The notes beneath the pieces are model-generated. The model made no database searches, was not told the origin of the DNA, and saw nothing but the letters and a program-made list of their open reading frames with translations. A stretch of 6,612 nucleotides of DNA from Microcaldota archaeon (lineage in GTDB: Archaea; Micrarchaeota; Micrarchaeia; Micrarchaeales; CABMGC01), in contig JAJYFQ010000042.1 of the NCBI GenBank assembly GCA_021785375.1, forward strand, positions 1 to 6,612, read 5' to 3'. Below, piece after piece: positions 1-4,340 of this stretch; the first letter of the stretch is position 1, and each line of letters begins with the position of its first letter. A program made the translations under genes and the position numbers.

Positions 1-12
1 ACAAAGCTATAG

Positions 13-147
13 GAAGGCAACCTCAATATTCGCGATGTGGATTTAATCATCGCAGCAACCACATACGCAAAAGGAGAAGTACTAAAGACTAAAGATAGTG
101 ATTTTGACGTGTTACTTGGCATCTTGGACATAAGGAAAGAACACTGA
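13..147 (+). pseudogene. C-terminal remnant of a PIN-domain (VapC-like) ribonuclease
   Basis: Frame 1 gives 44 residues followed by TGA. The segment RDVDLIIAATTYAKG, followed by VLKTKDSDF, matches the end of the PIN fold: an Asp (residue 10 here) before the LIAATA-like helix, then a strand ending in a T-x-D-x-D-F motif (Asp28/Asp30). In this family these acidic residues coordinate the metal for RNA cleavage, and most small archaeal PIN proteins are VapC toxins. An in-frame TAG lies at 10-12, directly before the recognisable part. Reading bases 3-14 in another frame (K-A-I-G) and then joining this frame would also make sense, so a one-base frameshift is as likely as a nonsense mutation. The only internal alternative start is a GTG at 37, which would give a meaningless 37-residue peptide. 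No antitoxin is visible, since it would lie left of the window. The family call rests on motifs only. The call of a broken gene is moderate because the 5' part is not in view. Confidence 0.5.
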
Positions 148-157
148 TCAGATCAGT
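143..157. repeat. Perfect 7-bp inverted repeat at the PIN stop codon
   Basis: The arms ACTGATC and GATCAGT are separated by a single A. The TGA stop of the PIN remnant (145-147) lies inside the left arm. With a one-base centre it is more likely a protein-binding or recombination-type palindrome, or chance, than an RNA hairpin. Confidence 0.5.
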
Positions 158-169
158 TCCATTAAACTG

Positions 170-198
170 AAAAAGCAGGGAATCGAACCCTGCTTTTT
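170..198. terminator. 11-bp perfect hairpin with flanking A/T tracts, T-arm-like
   Basis: Arms AAAAAGCAGGG (170-180) and CCCTGCTTTTT (188-198) pair perfectly around the 7-base loop AATCGAA. On the plus strand it lies 22 bases after the PIN stop and ends in five T, the layout of an intrinsic terminator. It is symmetrical, so it could act for both strands. Read on the minus strand, the inner part is CAGGG, TTCGATT, CCCTG, which is a formally perfect tRNA T-stem and T-loop. The flanking A/T tracts do not fit a tRNA acceptor stem, so I call it a hairpin or terminator rather than a tRNA. Confidence 0.55.
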
Positions 199-243
199 GT
201 CGATGTAGAAATTTTTCTAAAAATTTGCTCTCAGACGACAAAA
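195..243. repeat. Nested inverted repeats between the hairpin and tRNA-Val
   Basis: An outer 8-bp perfect inverted repeat pairs TTTTGTCG (195-202) with CGACAAAA (236-243). Inside it is a second perfect repeat, AAATTTTT (209-216) and AAAAATTT (219-226), with a CT centre. The outer arm shares four T with the preceding hairpin, so the two structures exclude each other if transcribed. On the minus strand the stretch begins 10 bases after the 3' end of tRNA-Val and offers T-tracts (complements of 240-243 and 219-223) that could end tRNA transcription, as oligo-T does in archaea. No protein-coding potential is seen here. Confidence 0.5.
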
Positions 244-252
244 TTCTGGTAA

Positions 253-323
253 TGGAGGCACAGGGAGTTGAACCCAGCTCTTCACCGTGTAAGGGTGACG
301 TCCTACCGATAGACGATGCCTCC
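253..323 (-). tRNA. tRNA-Val (anticodon UAC)
   Basis: The full cloverleaf can be drawn on the minus strand. Acceptor GGAGGCA (323-317) pairs perfectly with TGCCTCC (260-254), and A at 253 is the discriminator. The D-stem is GTCT/GGAC with one G-T pair. The anticodon stem TCACC/GGTGA encloses loop CTTACAC, with T33 and anticodon TAC (292-290), so it reads valine GUA and probably other GUN codons. The variable loop has four bases and the T-loop is TTCAACT. There is one T-T mismatch in the T-stem (positions 276 and 262). CCA is not encoded. The gene has no intron. Its 5' end lies 8 bases after the stop of the upstream aminotransferase on the same strand, so it is probably processed from a shared transcript; no clear separate box A is visible. 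Confidence 0.96.
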
Positions 324-331
324 CTTTGCTC

Positions 332-1552
332 TTACCTTGAGTGCTTCCTGCAGAACTCGTTAATCTTATTGATGGAGTACTCTAATATCTCTTTTGTTGG
401 AAGTGCAACCAACCTCACGTGGTTGTCGGCTCCGAACCCCGATCCCCTTGTGAGGAGGACCTGCTCCTCCTCGAGGAGCCGGTGTACAAACTCCCTGTCA
501 TCCCTTATCGTCAGCCTGTCCATGTTGAGCCTCGGCAGAAGATAGTATGCCCCCCTTGGAGGAACCACGCGCATGTACTCGCTCTCGTTGATCAACTTTG
601 CTGCGAAGTTTGCCCTCTCCTCGATGGCCCTGACGAATGCGCCGACCTCCCTCTCATGCTCCTTTATGTTGTTTATTCCCTCTGCAACAGCGTACTGGGC
701 CGGAGTATTGACACAGAGTCTCATGGAACAGTAGTCTACCATCTTCTTCCTTATCTGCTCGGACACCTTGTCCTCCCCGGGAACTATGACGAATCCGATC
801 CTGAAACCAGTGGCATCGAGGTCCTTCGACGCTCCGTTGAATATTATGTGCGGCACATCCTCCGCGATCCCCGAGACGCTCGTGAACTTCGCGCCATTGT
901 AGATCACCTCGTCGTATATCTCATCGCTTATCAGGACGAGCCCGTTGTCGTTCGCTATGTCAACTATCCTCTCCAGAACCTTCCTCTCGAGGACCATCCC
1001 GGTCGGGTTGCTCGGGTTCGTTATCGAGATGTACTTGATCTTCTTCCCTGACCTTTTGTGATCCTTTATCCTCCTGTCAAGCTCGTCCGTGTCAAGATCC
1101 CAGTTCCTGTCCTCCTGGTAGCTCTGCAGTATCGGTTCTCCGCCGAAGACCCGGAATCCGGTATAGCATACGCTGTAGTACGGCCTGAAGAGCACCGCCA
1201 TGTCGCCAGGGTCGATGAACATCGAGTTCATGAATATGAGGGCCTCGCTGACGCCGTGGGTTATGAAGATGCTGTGCCTGTCGATATCTTCGCTGTACAT
1301 CCTTTTGTACCTTGCCGCGACGGCATCCCTAAGCTCCGGTATGCCTTCCGGTTCCACGTACGAGGTCCTCCCCTCGTTGAGGGCCTTTATGTAAGCATCG
1401 ATCATGTATCTCGGGGTAGGGAAGAACTTCGCCGGATCGCCGATATTCAATTTACTGATCTTCTTCCTTTCCGCGGTAAGCCTCTCAACGGTGGGGTTCT
1501 CTTCCTCTATCGCGTTCTCAGCGTAATTGCTGAACTTTGAGAGCAGCTCCAT
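332..1552 (-). CDS. PLP-dependent class I/II aminotransferase, alanine aminotransferase-like
   Basis: A soluble fold-type I aminotransferase of 406 residues from ATG at 1552; a TTG directly before it (1555) would add one residue. ATG is preferred because AGGT lies about 7 bases upstream of it. Counting from the TTG, visible landmarks are GDPAKF near 39-44, NPSNPTG at 180-186 (Asn183 contacts the cofactor), SDEIYDE with Asp211 (pyridine nitrogen) and Tyr214, GASK with Lys244 as the Schiff-base lysine, GFRIG with Arg252 for the phosphate, and Arg381 in VRLVALP for the substrate carboxylate. All catalytic residues are present and the length is normal. The GDPxKF start, the RLCVNTPAQYA segment near 279-289 and the DATGFRIGF context resemble archaeal alanine aminotransferases, so conversion of alanine and 2-oxoglutarate to pyruvate and glutamate is the best inference. 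Aspartate or aromatic substrates cannot be excluded. The tRNA-Val gene follows on the same strand. Confidence 0.92.
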   Translation of the reverse strand: MELLSKFSNYAENAIEEENPTVERLTAERKKISKLNIGDPAKFFPTPRYMIDAYIKALNEGRTSYVEPEGIPELRDAVAARYKRMYSEDIDRHSIFITHGVSEALIFMNSMFIDPGDMAVLFRPYYSVCYTGFRVFGGEPILQSYQEDRNWDLDTDELDRRIKDHKRSGKKIKYISITNPSNPTGMVLERKVLERIVDIANDNGLVLISDEIYDEVIYNGAKFTSVSGIAEDVPHIIFNGASKDLDATGFRIGFVIVPGEDKVSEQIRKKMVDYCSMRLCVNTPAQYAVAEGINNIKEHEREVGAFVRAIEERANFAAKLINESEYMRVVPPRGAYYLLPRLNMDRLTIRDDREFVHRLLEEEQVLLTRGSGFGADNHVRLVALPTKEILEYSINKINEFCRKHSR

Positions 1553-1620
1553 CAAATCTACCTAAGGCTCCGTCTCGTCCCTTTTGAATTAGAAAAGGAG
1601 CATATCCTATTCACTATAGA

Positions 1621-1630
1621 TAATTATTAA
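1621..1630 (-). promoter_or_regulatory. Possible box A (TATA) for the aminotransferase
   Basis: On the minus strand this reads TTAATAATTA, the most TATA-like stretch upstream of the aminotransferase. A transcription start about 25 bases further on would fall near 1600 and give a leader of roughly 45-50 bases carrying the AGGT ribosome-binding sequence. The match to the archaeal consensus is loose. Confidence 0.35.
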
Positions 1631-1658
1631 CTGTTTGGTTGATGCCTGATTCATTCAG

Positions 1659-1672
1659 CGGTGCGCGCACCG
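1659..1672. promoter_or_regulatory. 14-bp perfect GC-rich palindrome between divergent genes, possible operator
   Basis: CGGTGCGCGCACCG is its own reverse complement and sits in an otherwise AT-rich intergenic stretch. It lies 33 bases upstream of box A of the Yip1 gene and about 30 bases upstream of the presumed box A of the aminotransferase, a fitting place for a dimeric regulator that acts on one or both promoters. A 6-bp inverted repeat TTCCAT/ATGGAA (1674-1679 and 1689-1694) lies beside it. The regulatory role is inferred from position only. Confidence 0.45.
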
Positions 1673-1704
1673 GTTCCATAATACTGAAATGGAAAATGGC
1701 ATGT

Positions 1705-1712
1705 TTTATAAA
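1705..1712 (+). promoter_or_regulatory. Archaeal box A (TATA) for the Yip1 gene
   Basis: TTTATAAA matches the archaeal TATA consensus and is preceded by a purine-rich stretch (GGAAAATGG, 1691-1699) that could serve as BRE. A start site about 25 bases downstream would fall near 1733-1736, leaving a leader of around ten bases. No Shine-Dalgarno sequence precedes the ATG at 1745, so translation is probably of the leaderless or nearly leaderless type common in archaea. Confidence 0.7.
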
Positions 1713-1744
1713 TCCCTAATCTTACATACTCTCGGGTATATAGA

Positions 1745-2344
1745 ATGACAATAGGAATAGATCAAATAAAGCAGACCCTGGACATAATGATGCATCCGGC
1801 AAACGCCACAAAGAAGGAGTACACGATAGGTCAGTCGATTACGTGGTACTACAAGCTGGCTATAGTGCCTCTGATAATATCGGCCATAGGCGCCTTGGTG
1901 CTTGGCAGCGCCCTCGGCGCACTCTTTTCAATGATTCCGTCTTTGGCAGGACTCGGCCTCGGCGGAGCAATCGCCGGCCTTGCCGTGGTATTCGTAATAC
2001 TCTACTTCGTGATACTGGCTCCGATAGGTCTCTTCGTGGATGCTGCAATACTGCACTTCTTCGGCAAGTTCGTATTCAGGCAGTTTAAGTCTGACTATGC
2101 GCACACATTTGCAGGATTGGTATACGGTATCTCGCCAGAAATCCTCTTCTTCTGGTTGGTCTTCATCCCGATAATCGGCTGGATCATATATGCCGTGGTG
2201 GCAATATGGGCTTTGATAGTCTACATATTCGCGCTCTCGAACCAGCAGAAGACGAGCAAGCTCTCCGTTATCGGGGTGCTGGTAGGCACGGTGATCATAA
2301 TCTGGGTAATAGAGGTCATTATCCTGCTTGCCTTGAGGCTCTAA
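1745..2344 (+). CDS. Yip1-family integral membrane protein
   Basis: A 199-residue, very hydrophobic protein without signal peptide. About five membrane spans are visible, near residues 38-60, 75-96, 120-140, 142-164 and 175-197. A polar stretch near 108-118 (KFVFRQFKSDYAH) joins spans two and three. The short cytoplasm-like N-terminus with a His-Pro (residues 17-18), the LHFFGKFVFRQF segment, the following AGLVYGISPEILFFW helix and the span with IPIIGWIIYAVVAIW fit the prokaryotic Yip1 domain. Prokaryotic members have no settled function; the eukaryotic relatives act in Golgi vesicle transport, which cannot be transferred here. It is a single-gene unit with its own box A and a hairpin terminator, divergent from the aminotransferase. 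The family call is from pattern recognition and fairly firm; a generic multispan membrane protein is the alternative. Confidence 0.75.
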   Translation: MTIGIDQIKQTLDIMMHPANATKKEYTIGQSITWYYKLAIVPLIISAIGALVLGSALGALFSMIPSLAGLGLGGAIAGLAVVFVILYFVILAPIGLFVDAAILHFFGKFVFRQFKSDYAHTFAGLVYGISPEILFFWLVFIPIIGWIIYAVVAIWALIVYIFALSNQQKTSKLSVIGVLVGTVIIIWVIEVIILLALRL

Positions 2345-2383
2345 GCAGAAAGGCCCCTGGCATCTGGCTCGCCGCCTTTGATG

Positions 2384-2410
2384 CCTGCACGAGATCGTGC
2401 AGGTCTTTTT
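2384..2410 (+). terminator. Hairpin plus T-run after the Yip1 gene
   Basis: CCTGCACGA (2384-2392) pairs perfectly with TCGTGCAGG (2395-2403); realistically seven pairs and a six-base loop form. TCTTTTT follows at 2404-2410. The layout is that of an intrinsic terminator for the plus strand only, since no T-run follows the hairpin on the minus strand. Archaeal RNA polymerase mainly needs the T-run, so the stem may protect the 3' end instead. The remaining bases up to the Nudix stop at 2450 hold nothing else I can recognise. Confidence 0.65.
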
Positions 2411-2449
2411 AATCGCACGTAGCGGCGCCTTTACCACTGGTCAGAAGGC

Positions 2450-3001
2450 CTATCTTCGCATTCCCAGCATCCTCTCAAGCATCTTCAGTTTGGCTGGGAC
2501 ATAACGGGCCTCGAGGAAGTCGAGCTTGATCTTGTCGTCCAGGCGCATGCCCTTTACCATCGAGAGGAACTTCTGAAGCGTTACCTGGCGTATCTCTATC
2601 TTCTCTCCCGGATCGAGCTTCTGTTCCGCAACCTTCCTGCAGTCTATCGCCGCGAATAGGTGGAGTGTGTAGAGCATCCTTCCTGTGTATCTGTATTCCT
2701 TGATCAGCTTCCACTTCCTGGCAGTCATTCCAGCCTCTTCAAGTAGCTCGCGCTTTGCTGCGTCAAGCGCCTTCTCGCCTTCCTCTATGACGCCTCCCAG
2801 CATGCCCGGAGTCCTGCCGAACATCGGCTGCTCCTCGATGGCCATCACGACCTTCTTGCCAACTACTGGAAGGAAGAGCGCCACCGAGGGCCTCTCAATC
2901 CGCTCGAAGAGCGCCCAGCTCCCGTCGTAGAGCTGCTGCCTCCACTGGTATGCGGTGAAGGTAACTCCCTTGAAGACCCGCCTCTCCTTTCCCTTTTTCA
3001 C
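2450..3001 (-). CDS. Nudix hydrolase, ADP-ribose pyrophosphatase-like
   Basis: A 183-residue soluble protein. The complete Nudix box lies at residues 70-92: Gly70, five residues, Glu76, seven residues, then RELLEEAGM from Arg84, with the metal-binding Glu85, Glu88 and Glu89 present. The family hydrolyses nucleoside diphosphates linked to another group. The N-terminal part, with FERIERPSVALFLPVV near 32-47, resembles ADP-ribose pyrophosphatases. Where these enzymes usually have a Ser-Pro-Gly type loop after the box, this protein has YRYTGR (103-108), so the substrate is uncertain. A basic tail (ARYVPAKLKMLERMLGMRR) ends the protein. The start is GTG, 4 bases after the dph6 stop, with GGAG about 10 bases upstream and GTGAT closer in. 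No in-frame ATG fits better, because the FERIERP region requires this N-terminus. It is the last gene of the minus-strand cluster. Confidence 0.88.
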   Translation of the reverse strand: MKKGKERRVFKGVTFTAYQWRQQLYDGSWALFERIERPSVALFLPVVGKKVVMAIEEQPMFGRTPGMLGGVIEEGEKALDAAKRELLEEAGMTARKWKLIKEYRYTGRMLYTLHLFAAIDCRKVAEQKLDPGEKIEIRQVTLQKFLSMVKGMRLDDKIKLDFLEARYVPAKLKMLERMLGMRR

Positions 3002-3004
3002 AAG

Positions 3005-3014
3005 ATCACTTCTC
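3005..3014 (-). promoter_or_regulatory. Ribosome-binding sequence spanning the dph6 stop codon
   Basis: The minus strand reads GAGAAGTGATCTTGTG, where TGA is the dph6 stop and GTG the Nudix start. GTGATC complements the GAUCAC part of the usual archaeal 16S rRNA tail, so the stop codon is part of the binding site. The same sequence occurs between atpA and atpB. Confidence 0.6.
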
Positions 3015-3674
3015 CACCAGCCTTGCCTCCTCTATGAAGTAGGCGCCGCTCACTCCGTTCCACTCCTTCCTGGCCTTGAGTATCTCTATTCTCTTGCCGA
3101 ACAGCGGCGCGTTGAGCACGAAGCTCTCCGCCTCGCCGCCCTCGAAGAGCATGTTTATGCCGTGCTTCCTGTTGGCCTCCTGCAGCTTCCCTATGACTTC
3201 ACTGTCTATCCTCTTCCCGAGGAGCGACTCGTCGAGCCCCTCGGCAGAGACCGAAGTTATTATCGCGTCGAAGTCCCTGTCCAGCTCGTTGAGCTCCTCC
3301 ATTGGGTCGATGTGCCACAGCGGCGCTATGTGCTCTATGCCCATCTTCTTTGCGATGTTGTTTATCCTGTCCCCCTGGTACCTGCTGTACGTCGCGCCTG
3401 TGACGAGAACCTCCACGCCGTTATCCTTGAACGCGCGCTCAAGGTCTGCGAGCTCGTCCTCCTTCTTCCCCTCCGTCTCGGCGAAGACCTGCCTTATGCC
3501 GAGGGCCTCTGCCTGGAGCTTCGTATGCCTCACGTTGGGATAGTGGAACATGTAGCTGTGAGTGTTCCTGCTGATCATCGTTATGAGCAGGTCTATCTTT
3601 ACGCCCATCGCAACCGCCTTGTGGAGCGCAAGCGTCGAGTCCTTTCCGCCGCTGTATAGTACCGCCTTTGACAT
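3006..3674 (-). CDS. dph6: Dph6-type diphthine-ammonia ligase (ATP pyrophosphatase)
   Basis: A 222-residue protein starting MSKAVLYSGGKDS. ATG at 3674 is preferred over the ATG two codons earlier (3680), because AAGGG sits 6 bases before 3674 but would touch 3680. The SGGKDS loop (residues 8-13) is the PP-loop of N-type ATP pyrophosphatases. THSYMFHYPN (about 38-47), GATYSRYQGDRIN (about 93-105), PLW (about 118-120) and GLDESLLGK (about 146-154) are typical of the Dph6/MJ0570 family. The enzyme uses ATP and ammonia to amidate diphthine on elongation factor 2, the last step of diphthamide formation in the cytosol. The family's late GEGGE-x-E segment reads FEGGEAE here (about 177-183), a change of the first Gly. 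It follows atpD after 32 bases (from the ATG at 3674) and precedes the Nudix gene by 4, so it probably shares the ATP synthase transcript or a shorter internal one. Confidence 0.88.
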   Translation of the reverse strand: MSKAVLYSGGKDSTLALHKAVAMGVKIDLLITMISRNTHSYMFHYPNVRHTKLQAEALGIRQVFAETEGKKEDELADLERAFKDNGVEVLVTGATYSRYQGDRINNIAKKMGIEHIAPLWHIDPMEELNELDRDFDAIITSVSAEGLDESLLGKRIDSEVIGKLQEANRKHGINMLFEGGEAESFVLNAPLFGKRIEILKARKEWNGVSGAYFIEEARLVEK

Positions 3675-3706
3675 GACCATCCCTTCTGATTAGAAGTAGA
3701 AAAACG

Positions 3707-4333
3707 TTATCTCTCCTGCGACTTCGCCAGCTTCTTCTTGACATGCTTCAGCGCCGAGAATGTGTCCCTGTCTATCTCCTCAAGCCTCATCCTGATGTAC
3801 CTCTGCTGAGCTATCATTCCAGGAATGACCTTGTAGTCCAGGGCGTTGACCCTCCTCTTCGTCTTGTCGATCTCTAGGACCAGCCTCTTAAGCCCCTGCT
3901 CCCTCTGCGCCACGTCTATTATCGAGTTAGTCGCCTGCGTGAACGTCTCGTTGAGGTCGTCTACCGCGAGGCTGCTAGAGAAGAGGAGCTGGCTAGCCAT
4001 CGAAGAGGACTGCTCCCTCTCTATCTCCGGGATCCTGACACCCATGATGTTCTTTACGCTCATGCCCACGGGGTTCGTCTCACCCATGCGCATAGCGACT
4101 GCCTGGAGCTCGAAGTTACCGACGTAAGTCGATGCGGTCTCGACCATCTTGTACGACTCCTGTATCATCTCATTCAGCTTCGACCTGCTCTCGCTCGACT
4201 GCCTGAGCACCTTGAGGAACTCGAGGACAAGAATCTCCCTCTTCCTCTTGAGTATGCCGTGGCCCTTCCTTGCCACCACTACCCTTTTCTTGAGGTTTAT
4301 CAGGTTTATCCTGGTCGGGTTGATTCTCGCCAT
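3707..4333 (-). CDS. atpD: A-type ATP synthase subunit D (rotor shaft)
   Basis: A 208-residue protein beginning MARINPTRINLINLKKR. ATG at 4333 is chosen over the preceding GTG (4336): it overlaps the atpB stop by one base (TGATG), has AGG five bases upstream, and gives the usual family N-terminus. Family landmarks are PTRxxLxxLKKR (6-17), GILKRKREIL (26-35), NIMGVRIPEI (95-104), and a C-terminal coiled-coil helix with EIDKTKRRVNALDYKVIP (154-171) and YIRMRLEEIDRDTFSALKHVKKK (179-201). The two long helices form the central shaft that turns inside the A3B3 head and links ATP hydrolysis or synthesis to the membrane rotor. Length is normal for the family. It follows atpB directly, as in many archaeal operons. 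TAA is followed by a TTTTTCT stretch (3704-3698 region) that could cause partial termination before dph6. Confidence 0.95.
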   Translation of the reverse strand: MARINPTRINLINLKKRVVVARKGHGILKRKREILVLEFLKVLRQSSESRSKLNEMIQESYKMVETASTYVGNFELQAVAMRMGETNPVGMSVKNIMGVRIPEIEREQSSSMASQLLFSSSLAVDDLNETFTQATNSIIDVAQREQGLKRLVLEIDKTKRRVNALDYKVIPGMIAQQRYIRMRLEEIDRDTFSALKHVKKKLAKSQER

Positions 4334-4340
4334 CACTTCC
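4332..4340 (-). promoter_or_regulatory. Overlapping stop/start with ribosome-binding sequence, atpB/atpD
   Basis: The minus strand reads GGAAGTGATG: AGG-type sequence, the atpB stop TGA and the atpD start ATG overlapping by one base. Ribosomes ending atpB would be placed at the atpD start, which suggests translational coupling. Confidence 0.6.

Noticed and set aside
10..12. TAG in the PIN frame read as pyrrolysine
   Set aside because: PIN proteins are not known to contain pyrrolysine and no sign of that pathway is in the window; nonsense mutation or frameshift is simpler.
170..243. A second tRNA, split tRNA half or intron-containing tRNA
   Set aside because: Only a T-arm-like hairpin exists. 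The following acceptor bases would be CTTTTTC with no matching 5' strand, and no acceptable D-arm or anticodon arm can be drawn.
195..243. CRISPR repeat-like sequence (a minus-strand TTTCTAC resembling Cas12 repeats)
   Set aside because: It occurs once, with no spaced copies and no cas gene.
225..545. Open frame of 106 codons on the plus strand across the tRNA
   Set aside because: It runs through the complement of a well-formed tRNA gene and the aminotransferase 3' end, so it cannot be a real protein.
419..1051. Open frame of 210 codons on the plus strand opposite the aminotransferase
   Set aside because: Antisense to a catalytically complete aminotransferase; the product is a run of Val, Leu, Pro and Arg without motifs.
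2384..2410. Bidirectional terminator for both convergent genes
   Set aside because: The T-run is only on the plus-strand side; the minus-strand side of the hairpin has none.
2955..3659. Open frame of 234 codons on the plus strand opposite dph6
   Set aside because: Antisense shadow of a gene with clear family motifs; no promoter or ribosome-binding site and no domain.
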